A stretch of 64,000 nucleotides of DNA from Ammoniphilus sp. YIM 78166. GTDB lineage: Bacteria > Bacillota > Bacilli > Aneurinibacillales > RAOX-1. Positions within the stretch are counted from its first letter, which is position 1; the number at the start of each line of letters is the position of its first letter. Positions 26,184-35,158 of the stretch are shown piece after piece. The stretch covers positions 806,001 to 870,000 of the forward strand of contig NZ_SDLR01000001.1 of assembly GCF_004522215.1 (NCBI RefSeq). Reading direction: 5' to 3'. A program made the position numbers and the translations under genes. The notes below the pieces were generated by a model, which was not told the origin of the DNA, ran no database searches, and saw nothing but the letters and a program-made list of their open reading frames with translations.

Positions 26184-26237
26184 AAAACGTTTCCCTAAAG
26201 ATATTTAATTCTGGAAAAACGTCGAAACCACTACAAT
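26184..26237 (+). promoter_or_regulatory. ABC sugar operon promoter with direct repeats
   Basis: A -10 TACAAT (26232-26237) has no good -35 at 16-18 bases (TTCTGG). AAAACGT occurs at 26184-26190 and 26216-26222, 32 bases apart (about three helical turns), the second just upstream of the promoter. A weak -35 plus direct repeats fits activation by an AraC-type regulator such as the adjacent YesN-like protein. Confidence 0.4.
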
Positions 26238-26273
26238 AAAGCTATAGCAAACGACGAGAAAGGAGAGCTTACG

Positions 26274-27221
26274 ATGCAGAATGGATTACGCTTACAAAAA
26301 GATGTAAAGCTGTCGACCCCGGTTCAAGCTAAGGGAAGTCAAAAGTTTAAACTTGAAAATTGGCTTCCTTACTTGTTCCTTACGCCCACCACGTTACTAA
26401 TTCTTGGCTTTTTGATTTACCCTTTTACTAACGTGTTTTATTACAGTCTTCAACACTATAATCTAAACACACCTTTTTACAACGGATTTATTGGGTTAGA
26501 GAACTTCGTTACTCTCTTTAATGACCCGCAGTTCTACTCTAGTTTAGGAATCACCTTTAAATGGGTAACATCCCAAGTCCTACTCCAATTGGTCTTCGGA
26601 ATGGTGCTTGCCTTAATTCTCAATCAATCGTTCCGTTTCCGGGCCTTCATCCGCGCGGCTGCCTTCACCCCTTGGGCTATCTCCGGAGTATTAGCCTCTG
26701 TTATGTGGTCGTTGATGTATAACGAGCATATGGGAGTTATCAACGATATGTTCCAAAGGGTTGGGTTGATTGAACAAAACAGAGCTTGGTTGGCAGATTC
26801 AGCCACAGTATTCATCTCCGTTGTCATTGCCGAGTTATGGAGAGGGATTCCGTTCTTCGCCATTACCTTGTTGGCAGGACTACAAAGTATCCCGGAAGAG
26901 CTTTATGAAGCTGCGAAAGTGGATGGAGCGGGAAGATGGAAAACATACTGGTACATTACGCTTCCGCAATTGAAGAATACGATTGTCTTAACAACATTGC
27001 TCCGTACGGTTTGGGAGTTTAATAACGTAGATCTCATTTTTAACCTCACAGGCGGCGGGCCAGCGCATCAGACTACGACACTAACCATGTATATAGCAGA
27101 ACAAGCTATACACGGAAACAACTTCGGCTATGGATCAGCTTTAACCGTAGTATCTTGCGGAATTCTACTTATCTTCGCTGTTGTTTATCTGAAGGTTACT
27201 CGTTATGAGAGGGAGGGTTAA
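26274..27221 (+). CDS. Sugar ABC transporter permease (MalF/UgpA type)
   Basis: First inner-membrane permease of a carbohydrate ABC importer, 315 residues, six predicted membrane helices. The ATPase-contact EAA loop is EELYEAAKVDGAGRWKTYWY near residues 203-222. Followed after six bases by the second permease. With kduI, GH105-type hydrolase and kduD downstream, the substrate is probably an oligogalacturonide or unsaturated uronide. Confidence 0.9.
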   Translation: MQNGLRLQKDVKLSTPVQAKGSQKFKLENWLPYLFLTPTTLLILGFLIYPFTNVFYYSLQHYNLNTPFYNGFIGLENFVTLFNDPQFYSSLGITFKWVTSQVLLQLVFGMVLALILNQSFRFRAFIRAAAFTPWAISGVLASVMWSLMYNEHMGVINDMFQRVGLIEQNRAWLADSATVFISVVIAELWRGIPFFAITLLAGLQSIPEELYEAAKVDGAGRWKTYWYITLPQLKNTIVLTTLLRTVWEFNNVDLIFNLTGGGPAHQTTTLTMYIAEQAIHGNNFGYGSALTVVSCGILLIFAVVYLKVTRYEREG

Positions 27222-27227
27222 GCTAAC

Positions 27228-28061
27228 ATGAATTTTTCTATCAAATCAGATCGCATCTTGTTTTTCTACGCTCCGCTGATCATGATGATGTCGTTCACCT
27301 TGTTCCCTTTTTACTGGACGATTAATACCGCTCTAAAGCATGAAGGGGACATCATCAAGCGGCCACTCGAGTACTTCCCAAGTTCGTTTACTTTAGACAA
27401 CTTCGTATCAGCTTGGACGAATGTCGGATTTTCAGTTTACTTTAAGAACAGCCTATTTATCGGGGTTTGCACCATGGCGATCGTGCTTGTCCTTTCGATC
27501 TTGGGGGGGTATGCACTAAGTCGTTACCAGTTCAAAGGGAAACGTGCCTTTCTTCTTATGCTGCTAGCTACGCAGTTCGTACCAAGAGCCATGCTGATTA
27601 TACCGTTGTTCATCATCTTTAAGAATCTTGGGTTGATCAGTAATCCTTTATCCTTGATTATCACGTATGCAGTTATTGAACTTCCGTTTACAACGATTTT
27701 GATGATGGGCTTTATCTCAAATGTACCGCGAGAGCTAGAGGAAGCGGCGATGATCGACGGCTGTAACAGATTGCAAGCCATCCGCCATGCAGTATTCCCG
27801 CTCTTACTGCCAGGAATTGTAGCGACAGGCGTGTTTACCTTCATCTACACCTGGAACGAATTCTTACTTGCACTAATGCTAACCAATCAGCAATCAAAGT
27901 TTACGCTCCCTATTGGGTTAAGTTATATGATGGGTGAATTCAACATCAATTATGGAACTCTTGCAGCGGGTAGTGTAATCGCTATCATCCCAGCTATCAT
28001 TCTTTTCGCTTATGCGCAGAAGTACTTAGTCAACGGCTTGGGTGGAGCAGTAAAAGGATAA
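27228..28061 (+). CDS. Sugar ABC transporter permease (MalG/UgpE type)
   Basis: Second permease, 277 residues, six membrane helices; the EAA loop reads RELEEAAMIDGCNRLQAIRH near residues 165-184. Completes the transmembrane pore with the preceding gene. No ATPase gene is present nearby, so an MsmX-type shared ATPase encoded elsewhere probably energises it. Confidence 0.9.
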   Translation: MNFSIKSDRILFFYAPLIMMMSFTLFPFYWTINTALKHEGDIIKRPLEYFPSSFTLDNFVSAWTNVGFSVYFKNSLFIGVCTMAIVLVLSILGGYALSRYQFKGKRAFLLMLLATQFVPRAMLIIPLFIIFKNLGLISNPLSLIITYAVIELPFTTILMMGFISNVPRELEEAAMIDGCNRLQAIRHAVFPLLLPGIVATGVFTFIYTWNEFLLALMLTNQQSKFTLPIGLSYMMGEFNINYGTLAAGSVIAIIPAIILFAYAQKYLVNGLGGAVKG

Positions 28062-28094
28062 AAAACAAAAAAACAACATTGGAGGTCAAATCAG

Positions 28095-29447
28095 ATGAAG
28101 AAAAAATGGTATCAATCTTTCCTTGCAACAAGCTTAGCCGCTACCCTTTTACTGACCGGTTGTGGAGGGGGCTCTCAACCCTCTACAGCAATTAAGGAGG
28201 AAGGCCCGAAGCCTGCAGAGGCTCCTGTTGAAAACGTTAAAATTACATTCTGGGACGAAAATGCTGGACCTCAACGTACACCTTATTACGAAGAGTTGAT
28301 TAAGCAATTCGAAGCAGAAAATCCAAACATTAAAGTCGAGTATGTGGGGATCCCGAATAAGTCCTCCAAGCAAAAGTATGATGCCTCTATCGCAGCGAAT
28401 GATACACCAGATGTAGGGGGCGTACAAACAAGCTGGATCGCAGATTTCTCCGCGAGAGAAGCACTAGTTCCTCTAGATGATTACTTTAACCAATGGGAAG
28501 ATAAAGAAAAGATCAACCGCGGTGCGATCGACTTCAACCGTTCTGTTTCTCTAGACGGAAAGTTATATCAAATTCCTACAACGCAAAACCTTGATATCCT
28601 ATGGTATCGTCCAGACTGGTATCAAGAAGCAGGTCTGAAGGCTCCTGAAAATTGGGATGAGTTCTTCACGGCAGTAGAAAAAATGACCGATAAAGGGCAA
28701 ACCCGATTCGGATTCACGATTCGTGGCGGAAAGGGAGGATCCTTCCAGCTTCAACGTATGATGTATGCGTACTCCGGAATTGGTGAGTACTTTGATACAA
28801 ATGGAAAAAGCACAGTTAACGATCCGAAGCACGTTGAATTCGTAAAGCAATACCTTGGCATTTACAAGCAATACACCCCTGAAAGTGATATCACAAATGC
28901 TTATAAAGAAATGATTGCTGGCTTTGATACAGGGGCTGTGGCATTGGTACAGCACAACATCGGTTCTTTTGCCGAGCATGAAAAGGCTCTTCAGCCAGGT
29001 CAGTTTGCAGCCCTTCCACTTCCTAAGACTGCTGACGGTAAGTACACGGTAGAAGGCGGAAACACAAACGGTTATGCAATTTTCAAGACCACGAAGCACC
29101 CAGATGCAGCATGGAAATTCGTAAGCTTCCTTGCTAACGCAAAGAGCCAAAGTTACTGGAACCAAAACATCGGTCAGATTCCTACACACTCCGACGTGTT
29201 GAACGAGCAATGGGTTAAAGATGCACAGCATATTCAAACCGCATTTACAGTTCTAGAAGATCCGAACACCGTATTCTACAACCCGCCGTTCTATCTTCCA
29301 GACTACCGCTCTATCCTAGACAACGTGGTTGATCCTGGTATCCAAGGTGTTATGAGTGGCAAGAAGACTGTAGAAGACTTCCTAAATGAGTGGGCAGCAG
29401 CAATGGAAAAGTCTAAGCAACAGTTTGATGCTGTAATGAAGAAGTAA
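28095..29447 (+). CDS. Sugar-binding lipoprotein, partner of the permeases
   Basis: Solute-binding lipoprotein, 450 residues, with lipobox LLLTGC near residue 22 and a Gly/Ser/Pro-rich linker. The mature part matches the protein at 24802 (NAGPQRTPYYEELIKQFEAE; NTQ is TTQ in the pair TTQNLDILWYRPDWYQEAG). It lies directly behind the two permeases with a strong GGAGGT site, so it is the main receptor of the transporter. Followed by a terminator. Confidence 0.9.
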   Translation: MKKKWYQSFLATSLAATLLLTGCGGGSQPSTAIKEEGPKPAEAPVENVKITFWDENAGPQRTPYYEELIKQFEAENPNIKVEYVGIPNKSSKQKYDASIAANDTPDVGGVQTSWIADFSAREALVPLDDYFNQWEDKEKINRGAIDFNRSVSLDGKLYQIPTTQNLDILWYRPDWYQEAGLKAPENWDEFFTAVEKMTDKGQTRFGFTIRGGKGGSFQLQRMMYAYSGIGEYFDTNGKSTVNDPKHVEFVKQYLGIYKQYTPESDITNAYKEMIAGFDTGAVALVQHNIGSFAEHEKALQPGQFAALPLPKTADGKYTVEGGNTNGYAIFKTTKHPDAAWKFVSFLANAKSQSYWNQNIGQIPTHSDVLNEQWVKDAQHIQTAFTVLEDPNTVFYNPPFYLPDYRSILDNVVDPGIQGVMSGKKTVEDFLNEWAAAMEKSKQQFDAVMKK

Positions 29448-29460
29448 TGAGATTCGTAGC

Positions 29461-29491
29461 TTCCAAAAAGTCGCCTGGGCGCGACTTTTTG
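29461..29491 (+). terminator. Terminator after the ABC sugar operon
   Basis: CCAAAAAGTCGC pairs with GCGACTTTTTGG across a short loop, giving a 12-bp stem with T-rich right arm. Confidence 0.8.
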
Positions 29492-29514
29492 GGCTATCAC
29501 TTGGTTGGGCTGGG

Positions 29515-29692
29515 CGGACATAGGGTTCGCTATTATCGTGAGAAAGGGCACATCTGGCTGGATATAGGACATTGAGTTCGTTATTTGTCTAAAAACGGGA
29601 TGTATGAGTAGTATTTTTACTAAATAACGGAGCCTATGTCCGATCACCTTTCAATATTTAAAATGATAGCCATTTAGCGGATCTCATGTCCG
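29515..29692. repeat. Cluster of four related ~20-bp repeats
   Basis: In the 282-base gap before kduI, four copies of a CGGACAT-nnG-nTYCGYTATT element occur: forward at 29515-29534 and 29567-29585, reverse at 29622-29642 and 29672-29692. The outer and inner pairs can base-pair, giving a large cruciform or RNA hairpin. No gene is visible in this gap. Confidence 0.65.
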
Positions 29693-29729
29693 CATCGGAA
29701 TAAAACATACAAAAAGGAGAGAAATAACA

Positions 29730-30560
29730 ATGGAAATCAGACATGCAGGAAACCCGACAGATGCAAAACACTATACTACGGAGAGATTAAGAAAAGAGTT
29801 CCTAATCGAGAGCTTGTTTGTAGACGGGGAAGTAAAAATGGTTTATACACACTATGATCGCTTTATTATGGGTGGTGCGGTTCCTACTCAAGGAAAGTTA
29901 TATGTGGAAGCTGCCGATCAATTAAAGACGGACTACTTTTTAGAGCGCCGTGAAATGGCTGTTATTAATATTGGAAATCCCGGATTGGTTCGAGTGGACG
30001 GAGAAGATTATGAATTAGGGAAGAAAGACTGCCTGTATATTGGCCTTGGCAAGCAAGAAGTAACATTCCAAAGTGTAGATCCAGCGAATCCTGCTCGTTT
30101 CTACTTTGTATCTTCCACGGCTCATAAAGAATACCCAACAAAAAAGCTGGGCATTGAGCAAGCTGAGCCGACACATCTGGGATCGGACAGTGAATCCAAC
30201 AAGCGAACCATCTACAAGTATGTTCATGCTGATGGAATTCAGAGCTGCCAGTTGATGCTTGGCATGACGATTTTGGAGCCCAACAACATGTGGAACACCA
30301 TGCCAGCACACCTTCATGACCGTCGTATGGAAGCCTATCTCTACTTTGATATGGATGCAAACGCTAGAGTATTCCACTTCATGGGTGAGCCGAGCGAAAC
30401 ACGCCACTTAGTGGTTGCCAACGAGCAAGCCGTAATTTCTCCAAGCTGGTCTATTCATTCAGGAGTAGGTACGAGCAACTATACCTTTATTTGGGCGATG
30501 GCCGGTGAGAACTACACGTTCAAGGACATGGACTTTGTGGAAATGAAAGACTTGAAGTAG
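29730..30560 (+). CDS. kduI: 5-keto-4-deoxyuronate isomerase
   Basis: Converts 5-keto-4-deoxyuronate to 2,5-diketo-3-deoxygluconate, the step following spontaneous opening of unsaturated galacturonate. A cupin protein of 276 residues with metal-binding residues in MPAHLHDRRMEAYLYFD near residues 190-206 (two His and Glu). Preceded by AAGGAGAG. It shares an operon with the GH105-type hydrolase and kduD, which supply its substrate and use its product. Confidence 0.94.
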   Translation: MEIRHAGNPTDAKHYTTERLRKEFLIESLFVDGEVKMVYTHYDRFIMGGAVPTQGKLYVEAADQLKTDYFLERREMAVINIGNPGLVRVDGEDYELGKKDCLYIGLGKQEVTFQSVDPANPARFYFVSSTAHKEYPTKKLGIEQAEPTHLGSDSESNKRTIYKYVHADGIQSCQLMLGMTILEPNNMWNTMPAHLHDRRMEAYLYFDMDANARVFHFMGEPSETRHLVVANEQAVISPSWSIHSGVGTSNYTFIWAMAGENYTFKDMDFVEMKDLK

Positions 30561-30574
30561 GGGGAGGAAGAAGC

Positions 30575-31675
30575 ATGATTGATTTGAATGTGAGCCGCTA
30601 CCTTGAAATTGCAGAGCAAGCCTGTCAGGAACTCATGAAGACTTATTCGCCAAGCGAATTGCCACCGGCAAATCATTGGCACTACCATCAGGGTGTATTT
30701 TTATATGGGATGCAGCGAGTCTGGGAGAAAACAGGCAAAGAGGAATATTTCCAATATATCAAAGCGTATATTGATTTATTAGTAGATGAAGAAGGTAATT
30801 TCCTATTTGATCGCGATCAATTGGATTCCATCCAAGTGGGAATCTTATTATTTCCTTTATTAGAAAGAACAGAGGATAAGCGTTATCAAATCGCTGCCGA
30901 CAAGTTAAGAAATTTATTTCATACGTTAAATAAAACCTCTGAAGGCGGTTTTTGGCATAAGGATAAGTATCCTTATCAGATGTGGTTGGATGGGTTGTAC
31001 ATGGAGGGGCCGTTTGCCCTTCTGTACAGCCGTAAGTTCAACCAGCCTGAGTTGGTTGATATGGTGGTTTATCAGGGATCTCTAATGAGATCTCATATGA
31101 AGCATGAAACGGGATTGTTGTTCCATGCGTGGGACGAGAAAAAGGCACAGCCATGGGCTAATAAGGAAACAGGTTGTTCTCCTGAGTTTTGGGGTAGATC
31201 CGTAGGTTGGTATGGTACGGCCTTGGTGGATATTTTGGAGTTAATGCCAGAAGACCATCCAGGACGTGCAGATTTCATTCAATCCTTACAAGATTATGTT
31301 CGTGGGTTAGCACAGTTCCAAGATGAGAAAACCGGTCTGTGGTATCAAGTCGTGGACAAAGGGGATCGAGCGGATAACTGGCTTGAATCTTCGTGCACCA
31401 GCTTATTCGTCTACACCATCGCCAAAGCAGTAGAAGCTGGATATATTGATGCGGAATATTTGAAAGTGGCACAAAAAGCGTACCAAGGACTGTTAGACCA
31501 TATGATCGTGTCTGAAGAAGGTAAGTGGATCATGAAGGGCATTTGTATTGGAACGTCTGCAGGGGATTATGACTATTACGTAGGTCGACCAACTTCAGAG
31601 AACGACCTACATGGAGTAGGGGCCTTTATCTTGGCTACGATGGCGCTTGAAAAACTTGTTGGAAGGGAGGCTTAA
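30575..31675 (+). CDS. Unsaturated glycuronyl hydrolase, GH105 (YteR/YesR type)
   Basis: A cytoplasmic hydrolase that releases the 4,5-unsaturated uronate from the non-reducing end of oligosaccharides made by pectate or rhamnogalacturonan lyases. The 366 residues have the (alpha/alpha)6 pattern; the catalytic-region Asp is in YQMWLDGLYMEGPFALLYSR near residue 143, with SPEFWGRSVGWYGTALVDIL later. No signal peptide, so it acts on imported oligosaccharides. It lies between kduI and kduD. Confidence 0.88.
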   Translation: MIDLNVSRYLEIAEQACQELMKTYSPSELPPANHWHYHQGVFLYGMQRVWEKTGKEEYFQYIKAYIDLLVDEEGNFLFDRDQLDSIQVGILLFPLLERTEDKRYQIAADKLRNLFHTLNKTSEGGFWHKDKYPYQMWLDGLYMEGPFALLYSRKFNQPELVDMVVYQGSLMRSHMKHETGLLFHAWDEKKAQPWANKETGCSPEFWGRSVGWYGTALVDILELMPEDHPGRADFIQSLQDYVRGLAQFQDEKTGLWYQVVDKGDRADNWLESSCTSLFVYTIAKAVEAGYIDAEYLKVAQKAYQGLLDHMIVSEEGKWIMKGICIGTSAGDYDYYVGRPTSENDLHGVGAFILATMALEKLVGREA

Positions 31676-31681
31676 TCGAGG

Positions 31682-32437
31682 ATGAGCCGTTTGTTTAATC
31701 TTGAAGGAAAAACTGCCTTAGTAACCGGTGCTAGAACAGGGATCGGTCAGGCTATGGCTGTCGGTTTGGCTGAGGCAGGGGCGAACCTGATTCTTCTTGG
31801 ACATCAGGACAACATGCAAGAAACGGAAGCCAAGATACGAGATCTGGGCAGAAGCTATGAGACGGTTTTGATTGATCTTTCTCGTACGGATGAATTAGTG
31901 GAAAAAGCAGAACAGCTAGCTAGCCAATTCCAAATTGACATTCTTGTAAACAATGCGGGAATCATTCGAAGAGAACCTGCAGCCCACCACTCGCTTGAAA
32001 ATTGGAAAGCAGTGATTGACACAAATCTAAATTCCGTCTTTATTTTGTCTCAAGCATTAGCTAAGCCCATGCTTGAGCGCAGAAGCGGAAAAATCATTAA
32101 TGTAGCCTCCCTTCTGTCATTCCAAGGCGGCATTAATGTGCCGGGCTATACTTCTGCTAAGCATGCCGTGGCTGGCTTGACCAAAGCATTGGCGAATGAA
32201 TGGGCACCTCACGGAGTGCAAGTCAATGCCATAGCCCCAGGCTATATTGAAACGAATAATACCGAAGCCTTGCGCAAGGATGAAGAGCGCAGTGCATCGA
32301 TTCTAGCACGGATTCCTGCCGCTCGCTGGGGAAGTCCTGAGGACTTAGCTGGAGCTGCTGTTTATTTAGCATCACCAGCATCGAATTACGTGACAGGCCA
32401 TGTTCTTGTTGTTGACGGTGGATGGATGGCGAGATAA
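31682..32437 (+). CDS. kduD: 2-dehydro-3-deoxy-D-gluconate 5-dehydrogenase
   Basis: Reduces 2,5-diketo-3-deoxygluconate to KDG. A short-chain dehydrogenase of 251 residues: cofactor motif TGARTGIGQAM near residues 15-25, NNAG near residue 90, catalytic Ser then YTSAKHAVAGL with Tyr and Lys near residues 156-160. It is last in the kduI operon, ending in a strong terminator. KDG is then used by KdgK at 3961. Confidence 0.92.
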   Translation: MSRLFNLEGKTALVTGARTGIGQAMAVGLAEAGANLILLGHQDNMQETEAKIRDLGRSYETVLIDLSRTDELVEKAEQLASQFQIDILVNNAGIIRREPAAHHSLENWKAVIDTNLNSVFILSQALAKPMLERRSGKIINVASLLSFQGGINVPGYTSAKHAVAGLTKALANEWAPHGVQVNAIAPGYIETNNTEALRKDEERSASILARIPAARWGSPEDLAGAAVYLASPASNYVTGHVLVVDGGWMAR

Positions 32438-32440
32438 AAG

Positions 32441-32477
32441 AAAGAAGGTGTCCTTAAAAAAAGGACACCTTCTTTTC
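32441..32477 (+). terminator. Terminator after kduD
   Basis: A 15-bp perfect stem: AAAGAAGGTGTCCTT (32441-32455) with AAGGACACCTTCTTT (32461-32475), A-rich loop, followed by Ts. Confidence 0.92.
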
Positions 32478-32482
32478 CACTC

Positions 32483-32527
32483 TTGCCAAAAAGCCAAAGG
32501 TCGTTTATGATGTTAACAACGTTGTTA
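32483..32527 (+). promoter_or_regulatory. Promoter and LacI-type operator of the MATE-like/polygalacturonase operon
   Basis: TTGCCA (32483-32488), 17 bases, TATGAT (32506-32511); three bases on is the perfect palindrome TAACAACGTTGTTA (32514-32527), the same operator as before uxaA. Confidence 0.75.
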
Positions 32528-32558
32528 TTATCTGAATAAACAGAGAAAGGGTGGGAAG

Positions 32559-33887
32559 ATGAAGGATGATCAGCATCGTATTACGTATCCATCCCTTTTG
32601 CGCTTTTTTATTCCACTAAGCTTTTCTGCGACACTAGTGACTCTATCTCATGTCATTATTAACAGCACGTTGGCTAGGGCCCAAAACCCGGCCATGGTCA
32701 TTGCAAGCTACTCTATTGCGTTAAGCTTTTTTGGGATTCTGGAGAAGTGTGTGGTGATTTTTCGGCAGTCCTCGTCAGCCTTGGTACGAGACCGCGTCTC
32801 CTACCGAGCCATGTTTAGTGTATCGGCCTATATTTTGGGTGCGGTTCTCGCTATTTCCTTAATCATTGCCCATACGGAGATCGGAAAATGGATTTTCACC
32901 TATGCGTTTGGGGTGAAGGAGGAGTTGTTGCAGCCTACTCTAAATGCTTATCAGGTACTCCTGTTTGTGACCGTCTTTTCAGGCATTCGCTGCTTTTACC
33001 AGGGAATCATTATCTATCACTTACGGACGAAGTGGATGACGATCATGATGTTGGTCCGGATAGCCATGATGATGGTAATCGCATTTATTGTGCTGAAGAA
33101 GGGTTGGGTTAATCAAGGGGTTGTAGGAGCTTATATCTTTCTTTTTGGAATGGCTGTGGAGGCCCTTGTGAGCGGGTTGGAAGGCAGATTCTTGGCCAAA
33201 CAGCTTCCGGAAAAGCAACCGGAGCATACCATTGAGACTCAATCGCAAATCTTTTTATTCTATCGCCCCCTATTGATGGCATCGCTTATTGCAGTATTAA
33301 TTAATCCTTCCATCAATGCCACTTTAGGCTGGAGTGAAAAAGGAGCGGTAGCGGTAGCAGCCTTTGCCGTTGCTGCCTCGGTTACGCAGCTATTTATGAG
33401 CTTTACTTCCTATATGCATCAGATAGCGATTAACTTTTATCGTAAAGACCCACAAAAGGTCCTACGCGTCACTGCCGTATTAGGTTTGATTCCATCCGTA
33501 TCCCTTCTTTGCATTTCCTTTACTCCAGCAGGGGAATGGATCTTGACTAGTGTGATGGGGGTTAAAGGGGAGTTGTTCAAAGAAAGTTTGATCACCTTGC
33601 GTTTTTTTGTTTTTTTAGCCCTGCTGTTCCCTTTTCTCGATTTTCTCAATGGAATGCTGATCTTAAGTAAAAGAACCCATATTTTGATGATCTCTCAAAC
33701 CGGTAATCTGCTAACTACTTTATCGGTATTGGGGATTTTGCTATACGTCGCCCCTCAGATCGGAGGAGTCATCGGGATTGCAGCGATGGCGTCAGGCGTT
33801 CTTATGGAGCTACTTGTTGTATTGTGGTTTAGGCCAATGAATTTGGATCATATTAATCAAGCAAATAAAGGGGTTAGAGCCGTATGA
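32559..33887 (+). CDS. MATE/ANK-like multi-pass membrane protein
   Basis: A 442-residue integral membrane protein with about 12 hydrophobic segments. The N-terminal stretch LSHVIINSTLARAQNPAMVI and the repeated two-half layout suggest the MATE/flippase superfamily, with resemblance to progressive-ankylosis-like bacterial proteins. It overlaps the intracellular polygalacturonase gene by four bases and is under the uronate-type operator, so a role in moving galacturonate, oligogalacturonides or a pathway anion is plausible. The family call is moderate, the substrate unknown. Confidence 0.6.
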   Translation: MKDDQHRITYPSLLRFFIPLSFSATLVTLSHVIINSTLARAQNPAMVIASYSIALSFFGILEKCVVIFRQSSSALVRDRVSYRAMFSVSAYILGAVLAISLIIAHTEIGKWIFTYAFGVKEELLQPTLNAYQVLLFVTVFSGIRCFYQGIIIYHLRTKWMTIMMLVRIAMMMVIAFIVLKKGWVNQGVVGAYIFLFGMAVEALVSGLEGRFLAKQLPEKQPEHTIETQSQIFLFYRPLLMASLIAVLINPSINATLGWSEKGAVAVAAFAVAASVTQLFMSFTSYMHQIAINFYRKDPQKVLRVTAVLGLIPSVSLLCISFTPAGEWILTSVMGVKGELFKESLITLRFFVFLALLFPFLDFLNGMLILSKRTHILMISQTGNLLTTLSVLGILLYVAPQIGGVIGIAAMASGVLMELLVVLWFRPMNLDHINQANKGVRAV

Positions 33888-35152
33888 ATATACTCATTAC
33901 TGATTTTGGTGCCATACCTGATGGACGGATAGATTGCACAGAAGCCTTCAAGAAGGCGATAGAGGTGGTTTCGCAAGCAGGAGGCGGCCAGGTCACGGTA
34001 CCGGCAGGTTCCTATTTAACAGGTCCGATCCACTTAAAAAGTAATATCCAGCTTCACGTAGAAAAAGGGGCTACGATTACTTTTCGACATAATCCTAAAG
34101 CCTACTTGCCATTGGTTCGTACGTTCTGGGAGGGAGTAGAGCTCTATAATTACTCTCCTTTGATCTATGCCTATCAGCAAGAGAATATTGCGATTACGGG
34201 AGAAGGAGTATTGGATGGCGGAGGAGAACCATGGTGGCCGTGGAAAGGAAAACAGGAATATGGGTGGAGTGCAGGAACTCCTCACCAGGAAGCGGGGAGA
34301 GCGCTACTGTTTCAGATGGCGGAAGATCATGTGCCGGTGGAGCAGCGCCGTTTTGGGGAAGGGTTTTACTTGCGTCCTAGCTTTATCCAGCCGTTTGAGT
34401 GCCGTAACATTCGTATTGAAGGAGTTACCGTCATTAATTCCCCGATGTGGCAGATCCACCCTGTGCTTTGTGAGGATGTAGTGATTGAGCGCGTAAAAAT
34501 CATGGGACATGGTCCAAACAATGATGGCGTGGATCCTGAGTGCTGCAAAAATGTGCTGATTAAGGATTGTTATTTTGATAACGGTGATGACTGTATCGCC
34601 ATCAAATCGGGAAGAAACGCCGATGGACGACGGATCGGGGTAGCGTCCGAAAACATTCGTATTACGGGCAACTATATGAAGGATGGACACGGAGGAGTGG
34701 TTATCGGCAGTGAGATTTCTGGAAGTGTTCGGAATGTGCATGCCGAAGGTAATGTGTTTGATAGCCCGAATTTGGATCGGGCGTTGCGTATCAAAACAAA
34801 TTCCGTACGTGGAGGCGTCATTGAAAATATCTACTTTGGTAACAACATCGTGAAACGTGTAGGCGGAGAAGTGATCCAAATTGATATGGAATACGAAGAA
34901 GGAGATGCAGGGGACTTTACTCCTTTGGTACGAAATATTGAGGTAGAAAACGTGCGAAGTGAAGAGGCGAATGTTGGCGTTTGGATCAAAGCGTATGAGC
35001 GTGCGCCCGTTGAGAATTTGACCATTCGGAATTGTAGATTCGATGGGGCAAAAACACCTTTGGTCATTGAAAATGTAAAAGAAATGAAAGTCGAGGAATT
35101 TTATATTAACGGGAAGTTAGTTGGCGATAAATGGTCCCGCATAGTTAAATAA
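33884..35152 (+). CDS. Intracellular polygalacturonase, glycoside hydrolase family 28
   Basis: Hydrolyses galacturonic acid linkages of imported oligogalacturonides. A right-handed beta-helix protein of 422 residues. GH28 catalytic motifs are present in order: NNDGVDPE (near residue 209), DNGDDCIAIKSG, GHGGVVIGSEISG, and RALRIKTN. No signal peptide, so it is cytoplasmic and probably an exo-enzyme giving galacturonate for UxaC. Its start overlaps the preceding membrane protein gene (ATGA). Confidence 0.92.
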   Translation: MNILITDFGAIPDGRIDCTEAFKKAIEVVSQAGGGQVTVPAGSYLTGPIHLKSNIQLHVEKGATITFRHNPKAYLPLVRTFWEGVELYNYSPLIYAYQQENIAITGEGVLDGGGEPWWPWKGKQEYGWSAGTPHQEAGRALLFQMAEDHVPVEQRRFGEGFYLRPSFIQPFECRNIRIEGVTVINSPMWQIHPVLCEDVVIERVKIMGHGPNNDGVDPECCKNVLIKDCYFDNGDDCIAIKSGRNADGRRIGVASENIRITGNYMKDGHGGVVIGSEISGSVRNVHAEGNVFDSPNLDRALRIKTNSVRGGVIENIYFGNNIVKRVGGEVIQIDMEYEEGDAGDFTPLVRNIEVENVRSEEANVGVWIKAYERAPVENLTIRNCRFDGAKTPLVIENVKEMKVEEFYINGKLVGDKWSRIVK

Positions 35153-35158
35153 TTTTGG

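Noticed and set aside
26170..26200. CcpA (cre) site before the ABC sugar operon
   Set aside because: TAAAACGTTTCC matches only the centre of the cre consensus; four positions fail.
28599..29237. Long reverse ORF (212 residues) opposite the second solute-binding gene
   Set aside because: It is the antisense shadow of a clearly coding gene and has no family signature.
29303..29647. Reverse ORF across the terminator and repeat cluster
   Set aside because: It includes a terminator and repeat elements and lacks a ribosome binding site.
34304..34879. Reverse ORF of 191 residues opposite the polygalacturonase
   Set aside because: Antisense shadow of catalytic-motif-bearing GH28 sequence.
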